Part shown: piece by piece, positions 1-5,666 of the stretch
Layout: the number at the start of each line of letters is the position of its first letter
How positions within the stretch are numbered: the stretch's first letter is position 1
NCBI GenBank assembly: GCA_937926755.1
Contig: CALBBA010000090.1
Span: 1 to 10,960 of the forward strand
From: an uncultured Collinsella sp.
GTDB lineage: Bacteria; Actinomycetota; Coriobacteriia; Coriobacteriales; Coriobacteriaceae
Direction: 5' to 3'
Length of the DNA: 10,960 nt
Translations under genes and position numbers: made by a program
Notes under the pieces: model-generated
The model's input: only the letters and a program-made list of their open reading frames with translations
Told to the model about the DNA's origin: nothing
Databases searched by the model: none

Positions 1-582
1 GGCGGCGCGGTGAGGCTCCTCTCGGCTGTCCACGAGGTGAGTATCTCGACGCGTTCGGGCCTACACGGGAGTGAGAAGGAACAGATTGCCCAAGTCGCCT
101 TGCGTTTTGTTGAGGACGGGGACACGCTCTACTTGGACTCGGGTTCCACCTGCACGGCGCTGCTGCGTCTGCTGCTCGACCGCGACGTGACAATTTACAC
201 GACGGATGCCTCGGCGTGCCTGATTAAGAGCGAGACGCGCGCCCAGCTCATCGTGGTGGGTGGCGAGTTCAACTATGTGAACTCCTCGTTCTGCGGTTCT
301 ATGACCGAATCGATCCTGCGCGATCTGTACTTCGATAAGGCGTTTATCGGGACCAACGCGATTGACGAGGACCGCGGCGTCATGACGCCCTCCTACGTTG
401 AGGCGGCGAAGAAGCGCATCGTGCGCGAGAATTCGAATAAGGCGTACGTGCTGTGCGACAGCTCGAAGTTCCATCAGTTCTCGAATGTTCGCGCGTTTGG
501 GTTCGATGGTGTGTCGATTATCGCGGAGTCCTATGACGAGAAGATCGCCCAGTGCGCGCGCCTGATCACGCCTGGAGCGTAG
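1..582 (+). CDS. DeoR-family transcriptional regulator, C-terminal part (5' end outside window)
   Basis: This is the effector-binding half of a DeoR-type sugar-metabolism repressor. The frame is open from base 1 and begins with Gly-Gly-Ala-Val. That matches the end of the conserved THGGA(V) segment which in this family links the N-terminal winged helix to the DeoRC domain, so about 70-80 residues with the DNA-binding domain lie upstream, and the GTG at 10 is not the real start. Visible DeoRC features are EDGDTLYLDSGST (phosphosugar-binding loop), IVVGGEFN, a conserved FDKAFIGTNAID stretch, MTPSYVEAAKKR, and CDSSKF near the end. DeoRC domains resemble ribose-5-phosphate isomerase folds and bind phosphorylated sugars. 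It lies in the same direction as the sugar-phosphate operon that starts 265 bp downstream. It may sense a metabolite of that pathway, but its operator cannot be assigned here. Family assignment is secure; the ligand is unknown. Confidence 0.9.
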   Translation, partial: GGAVRLLSAVHEVSISTRSGLHGSEKEQIAQVALRFVEDGDTLYLDSGSTCTALLRLLLDRDVTIYTTDASACLIKSETRAQLIVVGGEFNYVNSSFCGSMTESILRDLYFDKAFIGTNAIDEDRGVMTPSYVEAAKKRIVRENSNKAYVLCDSSKFHQFSNVRAFGFDGVSIIAESYDEKIAQCARLITPGA

Positions 583-756
583 GGGGTCCGGGCTCAGGTC
601 TGCGGATTGCGGCCCCTGGCTGCTGCTGTCCGCGTAGCGGGATTTCTTCCTAGGGAATACGACAGCGTTTCGTGGTGCGGGCTCCTGCATGATACCAGCT
701 AGATAGGCAAATATGGCAACGTTGTGAATCTGGAAAAGCCTGCAGGTTAACAACGT

Positions 757-772
757 GGTTAAACGATTAATC
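757..772 (+). promoter_or_regulatory. Predicted LacI-type operator, distal copy
   Basis: GGTTAAACGATTAATC contains TTAA-A-CG-A-TTAA, a 12-bp near-palindrome centred on CG (only the A/A pair mismatches). A central CG flanked by inverted arms is typical of LacI-family operators, where the hinge helices insert a leucine at the CpG step. Its first 15 bases recur at 791-805, and its arms and 4-base core spacing match the site in front of the LacI gene at 3184-3199. It overlaps a second near-palindrome at 747-762. Binding by the LacI protein encoded at 2150-3160 is inferred. Confidence 0.6.
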
Positions 773-790
773 AGCCAGACTGTAGATAAA

Positions 791-806
791 GGTTAAACGA
801 TTAATT
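791..806 (+). promoter_or_regulatory. Predicted LacI-type operator, proximal copy
   Basis: This is an exact 15-base repeat of the site at 757-771, with 34 bp from start to start. It is followed 10 bases later by TAGATA (816-821), which continues as GATAAT (818-823), a good -10-like hexamer. TTAAAC at 793-798 within the operator is 17 bp upstream of TAGATA and could serve as a weak -35. If so, the repressor would occlude the promoter directly. The distal copy has the same arrangement, with TAGATA at 783-788 after an 18-bp spacer. Confidence 0.6.
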
Positions 807-847
807 ACCACCGAGTAGATAATCACCGAGCAGATAAGGAGTTCACT

Positions 848-1501
848 ATGCTGCTCTGCCCCAGTCTCATGTGCGCCGACTACGGCAATCTGCGTGCGAC
901 CGTCGAGGATCTCGACGCCGCCGGCATCGACATCTTCCATTGCGACGTGATGGACGGCAGTTTCGTTCCCAATTTCGCCATGGGTCTCGAAGACATCAAG
1001 GCCGTGCGAGCTGCCACCAACAAGCTCGTCGACGTGCACCTTATGGTCGAGAATCCTGCCAGCAAGGTTGAACTTTTCGCCTCCGCCGGCGCGGACATCA
1101 TCTATATCCATCCGGAGTCCGAGCGTTACGTGGTCAAGACACTCGCCGCGATTAAGTCCCTCGGCAAGAGCGCCGGTATCGCCGTGAACCCCGACACCTC
1201 TATCTCCGAGATCGAGGAGATGTTGAACCTCTGCGATTACGTGATGGTCATGACGGTGAATCCGGGTTTTGCCGGTCAGAGCTTTATCGAGTTCACGAAC
1301 GACAAGGTGCGTCGCCTTGCCGCGCTGAAGGAGCGCTTTGGCTTCAAGCTCATGATCGACGGCGCCTGCTCGCCCGAGCGCGTGCGCGACCTGTCCGCCA
1401 TTGGCGCGGACGGATTTATCCTGGGCACCAGTGCGCTGTTTGGCAAGGACGCTGGTTACGAGGAGTGTCTGCGCCGTTTGCGCGCCGGCGAGGTGTATTA
1501 G
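848..1501 (+). CDS. Ribulose-phosphate 3-epimerase family protein (Rpe or AlsE-like allulose-6-phosphate epimerase)
   Basis: A 217-residue cytosolic TIM-barrel epimerase, the normal length for the family. It interconverts C3 epimers of ketose phosphates: ribulose-5-P/xylulose-5-P for Rpe, allulose-6-P/fructose-6-P for AlsE. Family residues present are PSLMCAD (5-11), HCDVMDGSFVPN with metal ligands His31 and Asp33 (31-42), DVHLMVENP with His64, MTVNPGFAGQSFI, the second catalytic Asp in IDGACSPE, and the phosphate-binding GTSALF loop. PSLMC, MDGxFVPN, MTVxPGFAGQ, DGxCxxE/Q and GTSxLF resemble E. coli AlsE, as I recall it, more than canonical Rpe (PSILSAD, SVNPGFGGQ, VDGG, AGSAIF). The ATG at 848 has a good AAGGAG at 836-841. 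An RpiB-type isomerase follows 72 bp later in the same operon. Family membership is secure; substrate is open, so no gene symbol is given. Confidence 0.93.
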   Translation: MLLCPSLMCADYGNLRATVEDLDAAGIDIFHCDVMDGSFVPNFAMGLEDIKAVRAATNKLVDVHLMVENPASKVELFASAGADIIYIHPESERYVVKTLAAIKSLGKSAGIAVNPDTSISEIEEMLNLCDYVMVMTVNPGFAGQSFIEFTNDKVRRLAALKERFGFKLMIDGACSPERVRDLSAIGADGFILGTSALFGKDAGYEECLRRLRAGEVY

Positions 1502-1573
1502 AAGCGGAACGGCGAATTAGGACGGATTGAGCGCGCGGCATGCGCGAATGGTTCTTATGGAAAGGGGTCTCTT

Positions 1574-2050
1574 TTGAAGATCGGTATTGGAAACGACCAC
1601 GTCGCAGTCGAGTACAAGGAAGCCATCACGGCGTATATCCAGGAGAAGTACGGCTACGAAGTCGTGAACTTCGGTACGGACAGCACCGAGCGCTTTGACT
1701 ATCCCATCGCGGGTGAGGCCGTGGCGGACGCTGTCATGTCCGGCGAGGTTGATCGCGGTATCGTTATCTGCGGTACGGGTGTGGGCATCTCGCTTGCCGC
1801 CAACAAGGTGCGCGGTATCCGTTGCTGCACCTGCTCTGAGCCGTATTCCGCTCGCCTGTCGCGCGAGCACAACAACACCAACATGCTCGCATTTGGTGCT
1901 CGTGTGGTAGGCATCGAGCTGGCCAAAATGATTGTCGACGCCTGGCTCACCGGCGAGTTCGAGGGCGGCCGTCACCAGCGACGCATCGATATGATTCGCC
2001 AGATCGAGGCTCGTCAGCTCGTACGTGCGGAGGAAGCACGCGGCTGGTAG
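1574..2050 (+). CDS. rpiB: RpiB/LacAB-type sugar-phosphate isomerase (ribose-5-P isomerase B or allose-6-P isomerase)
   Basis: A 158-residue cytosolic aldose-ketose isomerase of the RpiB family. It carries GNDH (6-9), TDSTERFDYP (35-44), the active-site loop ICGTGVGIS with Cys66, CSEPYSARLSREHNNTN with His99, and the C-terminal signature AKMIVDAWLTGEFEGGRHQRR. These match E. coli RpiB closely; that enzyme, also called AlsB, acts on both ribose-5-P and allose-6-P. Cys66 places it with the Cys-type rather than the mycobacterial Glu-type enzymes. The start is a TTG at 1574: it gives the expected MKIGIGNDH N-terminus and is preceded by a purine-rich GGAAAGGGG (1559-1567), while the ATG at 1557 is out of frame. 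It is co-transcribed with the epimerase. A small hairpin (CGCGC/GCGCG, 1532-1546) sits in the gap between them. The strong terminator at 2054-2087 ends the operon. Confidence 0.95.
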   Translation: MKIGIGNDHVAVEYKEAITAYIQEKYGYEVVNFGTDSTERFDYPIAGEAVADAVMSGEVDRGIVICGTGVGISLAANKVRGIRCCTCSEPYSARLSREHNNTNMLAFGARVVGIELAKMIVDAWLTGEFEGGRHQRRIDMIRQIEARQLVRAEEARGW

Positions 2051-2053
2051 CGG

Positions 2054-2087
2054 AAAAGCCCGTCACCCGTGTGGTGGCGGGCTTTTT
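2054..2087 (+). terminator. Rho-independent terminator of the epimerase-isomerase operon
   Basis: An 11-bp stem, AGCCCGTCACC (2057-2067) with GGTGGCGGGCT (2073-2083), containing one G-T wobble, a 5-base loop CGTGT, and a T-tract TTTTT from 2083. The left flank AAAA gives a shorter T-tract on the other strand, so it may also stop transcription of the convergent LacI gene. It begins 3 bases after the isomerase stop codon. Confidence 0.92.
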
Positions 2088-2117
2088 GCATGTCGCGCGT
2101 GGGATAGAGCACATGCG

Positions 2118-2147
2118 AGAGAAAAACGCGGCTATTCGCTGCCCGCT
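2118..2147 (-). terminator. Possible weak terminator of the LacI-family gene
   Basis: Read on the minus strand, just after the LacI stop codon there is an imperfect GC-rich hairpin (CGG(G)C ... GCCG, loop about 8) followed by GTTTTT (2122-2126 on the minus strand). The stem is short and bulged, so the call is weak. The bidirectional hairpin at 2054-2087 could do the same job. Confidence 0.3.
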
Positions 2148-2149
2148 GT

Positions 2150-3160
2150 CTAGCTGCTCGCGCGTTGCACGAGCTTAACGGGGACAAGCGTCTCCATCTC
2201 GGGCTCTTCGCCGCGCAGCAGGGCGAGCAGGGCCTGACATCCCTCGTGCGCGAGGCGCTCGGGGAAGCGGCGGATGGTGCTGATTTGCGGCGTCGGAAGC
2301 TGCGCGTAAACGGAATCGTCGAAGCCGATGAGACGGACGTCTTCGGGTGCGCGCTTGCCGGCGGCAACGAGCGCACGCAGCGCGCCCACGGCTGCGTGGT
2401 CGCTATGGGCGAAGACGCCGTCGACGGGGTAGCCCGTGGAGAGGAAGTCGGTCACGAGCTCTTCCGACTCGATGATGCTCGGCTGCTTACCCGAGACAAA
2501 CAGCTGGTAGTCGCGGCGTAGCGGCATTCCGTGCGCGGCGAGCGCCCGCTCGTAGCCCATCTGGCGCTCGTTGCCGGGGTAGTTGGCGGTAAAACTCGAG
2601 ATGCTCAGGATGTCCTTGCAGCCGCGCTCGATGAGGTGCTCGGTCGCCATGTAGCCACCGCCGATGTTGTCGGAGCCCACGTGTGGGAAACCGAGGTCGT
2701 TTTCGGGCGCACGGTCGATGCAGACCACGGGGATTCCGTGGGGGACGAACTCGCCGTCGAGCCTGCGCAGGCCGGAGATACAGATGATACCGTCGGCCTG
2801 CTTGCTTGCCAGCGTGCGGAAGTAGTCACGCTCGCGGGCGGGGTCATTGGCGCTGTTGCAAACAAAGACCGAGTAGTCCTCGGTTGCCAGCTCGCGCTCC
2901 ACATGCAGGGCGATCTTGGAAAAGAAGTCGTTGGAGATGTCCGGCACGATCATGCCGATGGTCCGGGACTGGGCCATACGGAGGCTCTTCGCCGCCATGT
3001 TCGTGACGTAGCCGTATTCCTTTAGGGCGGCTTCCACGCGTTTGCGGGTGTCTTCGGAAAAACGGCCGCTGCCGTTGATGACGTGGGAGACCGTGGCGAC
3101 GGATACGCCGGCCGCGACGGCAATCTGGCGCATGGATGGGCGCTTGCCTGGTGTGGGCAT
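2150..3160 (-). CDS. LacI-family transcriptional repressor
   Basis: A 336-residue complete LacI/GalR-type repressor. Residues 10-30 form the helix-turn-helix (MRQIAVAAGVSVATVSHVING). The hinge helix lies around 53-62 (NMAAKSLR), with the leucine that inserts into the operator's central base step. IGMIVPDISNDFF opens the periplasmic-binding-protein-like core. VGSDNIGGGYMATEHLIERG, NERQMGYERAL, IGFDDS and PQISTIRR are the usual ligand-domain landmarks; they recall RbsR, PurR and CcpA-type proteins and indicate a sugar or nucleoside-like effector. The ATG at 3160 has AGGAGG (3165-3170 on this strand) 4 bases upstream. It converges on the epimerase-isomerase operon, and its promoter carries an operator-like palindrome similar to the duplicated sites in front of that operon. 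Autoregulation plus control of the neighbour is the simplest reading. The effector is unknown. Confidence 0.95.
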   Translation of the reverse strand: MPTPGKRPSMRQIAVAAGVSVATVSHVINGSGRFSEDTRKRVEAALKEYGYVTNMAAKSLRMAQSRTIGMIVPDISNDFFSKIALHVERELATEDYSVFVCNSANDPARERDYFRTLASKQADGIICISGLRRLDGEFVPHGIPVVCIDRAPENDLGFPHVGSDNIGGGYMATEHLIERGCKDILSISSFTANYPGNERQMGYERALAAHGMPLRRDYQLFVSGKQPSIIESEELVTDFLSTGYPVDGVFAHSDHAAVGALRALVAAGKRAPEDVRLIGFDDSVYAQLPTPQISTIRRFPERLAHEGCQALLALLRGEEPEMETLVPVKLVQRASS

Positions 3161-3183
3161 GGGGCCTCCTGCTGCTTTCGGGT

Positions 3184-3199
3184 GGTTAACAGATTAACC
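3184..3199 (-). promoter_or_regulatory. Predicted autoregulatory operator of the LacI-family gene
   Basis: GGTTAACAGATTAACC has perfect 6-bp inverted arms, GGTTAA/TTAACC, around a 4-base core. The arms and core spacing match the sites at 757-772 and 791-806 (GGTTAA-ACGA-TTAAT), although the core here is CAGA and lacks the central CG. It starts three bases downstream of the -10 hexamer of the LacI gene, so it should cover the transcription start. Confidence 0.6.
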
Positions 3200-3202
3200 G
3201 AG

Positions 3203-3208
3203 ATTGTA
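3203..3208 (-). promoter_or_regulatory. -10 element of the LacI-family gene
   Basis: On the minus strand TACAAT (5 of 6 to TATAAT) stands about 43 bases before the LacI start codon, immediately upstream of the operator palindrome. No good -35 is visible at 16-18 bp (the sequence there is CCATTA-like), so the promoter is weak or activator-dependent. Confidence 0.5.
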
Positions 3209-3212
3209 GCGC

Positions 3213-3410
3213 ATGCGCGATGCCGTAATGGGTCGCTTCGAAGTCGTTTTGTCGCGCTCGGTCTGCACCTTGGATAAGAAGGAGTTCGTCGAGCACTCCG
3301 ATCCGGAGCGCACGCGCGCCAACATCCCGCTGTTCCAGCAGGGCATCATGATACAGCAGCTCAACTCCGAGAAGCTCGTGGTCGAGACCATGGTGAAGTT
3401 CTGCGGCTAG
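3213..3410 (+). CDS. Small hypothetical protein or gene remnant (65 codons)
   Basis: I do not recognise this frame. It encodes 65 residues from the ATG at 3213, or 60 from the ATG at 3228. The composition is that of a soluble protein rather than the Arg/Ala/Ser-rich shadows typical of this DNA: FEVVLSRSVCTL, then KKEFVEHSDPERTRANIPLF, then a hydrophobic-amphipathic end including IMIQQL and LVVETMVKF. No transmembrane segment or known motif is visible. Neither ATG has a ribosome binding site. An in-frame TAG lies just upstream at 3207, and the beginning overlaps the promoter region of the divergent LacI gene. It may be a genuine small gene, or the 3' remnant of a larger gene whose 5' part was lost. 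The AAGGAG at 3279-3284 has no start codon at a usable distance. Confidence 0.4.
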   Translation: MRDAVMGRFEVVLSRSVCTLDKKEFVEHSDPERTRANIPLFQQGIMIQQLNSEKLVVETMVKFCG

Positions 3411-3442
3411 TAATTACTGCATTACATATTCTGTTGTCACCT

Positions 3443-3470
3443 GGGAGGCTTGTTTTTGCGGGCCTCTTTG
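3443..3470 (+). terminator. Weak hairpin downstream of the small reading frame
   Basis: GGAGGC pairs with GCCTCT (six pairs, one G-T wobble) around a T-rich loop and is followed by TTTGTGTT. The stem is short and the T-tract interrupted, so it is at most a weak terminator for plus-strand transcription. The remaining bases of the 3411-3587 gap hold only the kinase terminator. Confidence 0.35.
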
Positions 3471-3494
3471 TGTTGCTATGGAGCCCTGGCCTGT

Positions 3495-3537
3495 CGATAA
3501 ACAAAGCGCCCGCTTGCCGGGGAGCAAGCGGGCGCTT
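3495..3537 (-). terminator. Rho-independent terminator of the PASTA kinase operon
   Basis: A perfect 14-bp stem, AAGCGCCCGCTTGC (3504-3517) with its complement at 3524-3537, and a 6-base loop. On the minus strand it is followed by CTTTGTTTA, a T-rich tail; on the plus strand the tail is CTGAGCG, so the direction is minus. It lies about 50 bases beyond the kinase stop codon, as expected for the end of the wall-signalling operon. Confidence 0.88.
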
Positions 3538-3587
3538 CTGAGCGAATATGTTTGCGGCCATAGCCGCTGCAGGTGATGGGTTGTCGA

Positions 3588-5534
3588 CTAGTTAGTCGTC
3601 GTGCCGGAATCGTCACCCGAGGTGGAGCCAGAAAGTGCGACCGTCAGCGTGATCGTGCTGTCGGTGGACTGCTTGCCGGTGGGGGAGACGCCCGTAACGG
3701 TGGCGTTCTCGTTGCCACTCACGGGGTTGCCGTTCTGATCGCAGAACGCGATGTTGTAGAACCCGGCGTTGTTGAGCGCGGTGACGGCGGCGGAAATGCT
3801 CTTGCCGTACAGGTTGCCCGGAACACTGGCCTTGCCGGACTTCTTGGCAATGACGACGGTAATCGTGGCGCCGGGCTTCTGCTTACCGCTGGGGTTCCAG
3901 CTGATCACGGTGCCCTCGGTAACCGAGTCGTTCTCCTGGTAGCTCACGTCGACGCCAAAGCCTGCCATATCGAGGGCGTTGCGCGCCTGGGCCTCGGTCA
4001 TGTCGGTCAGGTCGGGGACGGACGTGGTATCCGGGCCGCTCGAGACCGTGTACGAGATGGTCGTGCCCTTCGCGACTTCCTTACCGGCTTCGGTGCCCTG
4101 CTCAAAGACCTGGCCCTCATCGGCCTCGTTGGCCTCCTCGGAGGCGTTGCCCTTCAGGCCAACGCTTGCCAGCGCGGCTTCTGCCTGGTCCTTGGTCAGG
4201 CCGACAAGCCGGGGAACCTCAACCTTCTCGGAGGGCTTGGGGCCCTTGGAGATTACCAGGTTCACCTTGGTGCCCTTGGCCTTCTTGGTGTTGCCGTTGG
4301 GCGTCTGCTCGGCGACCTTGCCCTCGTCGACATCGTCGTTGTAGCTTTGGTCGATGGTGCCGACCTCGAGGCCGGCTTCCTTGATCAGCTCGACGGCAGT
4401 CTGCTGGTCCTTGCCCAGCACATCGGGCACGGTGACCTGCTCGCCGCCAAAGAGTCCTGTGGCAAAGGCCACCACGATGCCGATGACGGCAACGGCTGCC
4501 ACCACGGCGGCGATGATCTTGTTCTTGTTGGATTTGGGCTTTTCGACCTCGTAGGAGCCGGTGGAGCCCGAAACCGAGCTACGGGCGGTATTCTGGCCGC
4601 TCACGCCCGAGACGGGACGCACCATGGCGCGCGTCTGATCGGAAAGCTCGCGAGTCTTGGTGGCGCCCAGCTCACCGGGGGCACCGATGATGCGCGTGGG
4701 CTCCGAGACGTTGACGGCACGGCCCGACAGGTAGCTGTTGAGCACCTGACGCAGCTCGTCGGCGGTCTGGAAGCGGTTTGCCGGGTCCTTCTCCATGCAC
4801 TTGAGGATGATGCGCTCAAGGTCGGCGTCGACACCGGAGTTGATCTGGCTCGGCGGAATAGGCAGCTCGTTGACCTGCTTGAGTGCGACCGAGATAGCGT
4901 CGTCACCGTCAAAGGGGACGCGGCCGGTGGCGCACTCGTACATCACGACGCCCAGCGAGTAGATATCCGAGGTGGGGCCGAGGTCCTGACCACGGGTCTG
5001 CTCGGGGCTGACGTAGTGGGCAGTTCCCAGCACGTTGTTGTCTTGCGTGAGGTGGCTGTTCTTGGCGCGCGCGATGCCAAAGTCCATCACCTTGATGTTG
5101 CCGTCGGGCAGCACCATGATGTTCTGCGGCTTAATGTCGCGGTGGATGATCTCGTGCTTGTGGGCGACCGAAAGCGCGGAGCTGATCTGCGAGCCGATCT
5201 GGGCGACCTTCTTGGGGTCGAGGGCGCCGTGGCTCTTGATGCCGCTCTTAAGGTCGGTGCCGCGCAGGTACTCCATGACGATGTAATAGGTGTCGCCGTC
5301 CTTGCCCCAATCGTAGACGCCCACGATATAGGGTGAGGAGAGACCGGCTGCTGCCTGGGCCTCCTGCTTAAAGCGTGCGGCGAAGGTTGCGTCGCCAGCA
5401 TACTGCGGCAGCATGATCTTGACGGCTACCGTGCGGTCGAGGACCTGGTCCTGTGCACGGTAGACGGTCGCCATGCCGCCTGTTCCCACCTTATCCTTGA
5501 GGAGGTATCTTCCCCCGAGGACCCTCTGTTCCAT
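3588..5534 (-). CDS. pknB: PASTA-domain Ser/Thr protein kinase (PknB/StkP type)
   Basis: A 648-residue single-pass membrane kinase that couples recognition of muropeptides or lipid II to phosphorylation of division and wall-synthesis proteins. The cytoplasmic kinase domain (about 8-270) has the glycine loop VGTGGMATVY (16-25), AVK with Lys39, HRDIKPQN (131-138), DFG (151-153), GTAHYVSPEQ in the activation segment, and DIYSLG. A juxtamembrane Thr/Ser-rich stretch follows, then a transmembrane helix at about 340-362 and four extracellular PASTA repeats (about 367-431, 437-500, 504-565, 569-634), opening with VPDVLG, VPRLVG, VPDLTD and a divergent VPGNLYG. The tail is Ser/Thr/Gly-rich. The ATG at 5534 is chosen over the one at 5549 because AGGAG lies 5 bases before it, between the two. 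It is the last gene of the phosphatase, SEDS-PBP, kinase cluster. The domain plan is that of M. tuberculosis PknB. Confidence 0.96.
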   Translation of the reverse strand: MEQRVLGGRYLLKDKVGTGGMATVYRAQDQVLDRTVAVKIMLPQYAGDATFAARFKQEAQAAAGLSSPYIVGVYDWGKDGDTYYIVMEYLRGTDLKSGIKSHGALDPKKVAQIGSQISSALSVAHKHEIIHRDIKPQNIMVLPDGNIKVMDFGIARAKNSHLTQDNNVLGTAHYVSPEQTRGQDLGPTSDIYSLGVVMYECATGRVPFDGDDAISVALKQVNELPIPPSQINSGVDADLERIILKCMEKDPANRFQTADELRQVLNSYLSGRAVNVSEPTRIIGAPGELGATKTRELSDQTRAMVRPVSGVSGQNTARSSVSGSTGSYEVEKPKSNKNKIIAAVVAAVAVIGIVVAFATGLFGGEQVTVPDVLGKDQQTAVELIKEAGLEVGTIDQSYNDDVDEGKVAEQTPNGNTKKAKGTKVNLVISKGPKPSEKVEVPRLVGLTKDQAEAALASVGLKGNASEEANEADEGQVFEQGTEAGKEVAKGTTISYTVSSGPDTTSVPDLTDMTEAQARNALDMAGFGVDVSYQENDSVTEGTVISWNPSGKQKPGATITVVIAKKSGKASVPGNLYGKSISAAVTALNNAGFYNIAFCDQNGNPVSGNENATVTGVSPTGKQSTDSTITLTVALSGSTSGDDSGTTTN

Positions 5535-5666
5535 TCCTGCTCCTAACATAACTATTCGCTCAACGATGTGTGTAGTACCTACGATGTGGCCGCTGGGGCC
5601 GTGTGGCGCGTTGCCGCTAACTCTTCGGCCGCGGCGCGCCTCGGGTGTCCGATTCGATCATGGGCA
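5535..5666 (-). promoter_or_regulatory. Gap between SEDS-PBP fusion and kinase genes
   Basis: These 132 bases separate the fusion's stop codon from the kinase start. They hold the kinase ribosome binding site (AGGAG, 5540-5544 on this strand). I see no terminator and no convincing promoter. The AT-rich stretch with GTTGAGCGAATAGTTATGTT just upstream of the ribosome binding site could hide a weak internal start for the kinase, but the hexamers do not fit well. Co-transcription with the upstream genes is the default. Confidence 0.35.

Larger units (their letters stand above)
583..847 (+). promoter_or_regulatory. Intergenic regulatory region upstream of the epimerase-isomerase operon
   Basis: This 265-bp gap has no convincing gene. 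Bases 583 to about 690 are GC-rich; I see only a weak inverted repeat (GCGGA/TCCGC, long loop, no T-tract) and no clear terminator for the DeoR gene. From about 697 the sequence becomes AT-rich and turns into a repeat-dense control region: a near-palindrome TTAACAACGTGGTTAA (747-762), two identical 15-mers (757-771 and 791-805), and TAGATA hexamers at 783, 816 and, less well, 831 (CAGATA). The hexamers at 816 and 831 lie in a shorter repeat, ACCGAG(T/C)AGATA, at 810-821 and 825-836. The ribosome binding site AAGGAG (836-841) stands 6 bases before the ATG at 848. Confidence 0.7.

Noticed and set aside
61..753. Minus-strand frame of 230 codons across the DeoR gene and the regulatory gap
   Set aside because: It is antisense to the clearly coding DeoR domain and has no recognisable motif.
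1532..1546. GC-rich hairpin between the epimerase and isomerase genes, considered as a terminator
   Set aside because: It has a 5-bp stem with no T-tract, and the two genes form one metabolic pair. It may affect mRNA stability but does not separate transcription units.
3573..5336. Plus-strand open frame of 587 codons opposite the kinase gene
   Set aside because: It is the antisense of the kinase, rich in Gly/Val/Leu/Asp runs with no family motif. Long antisense frames are expected in high-GC genes with G/C third positions.
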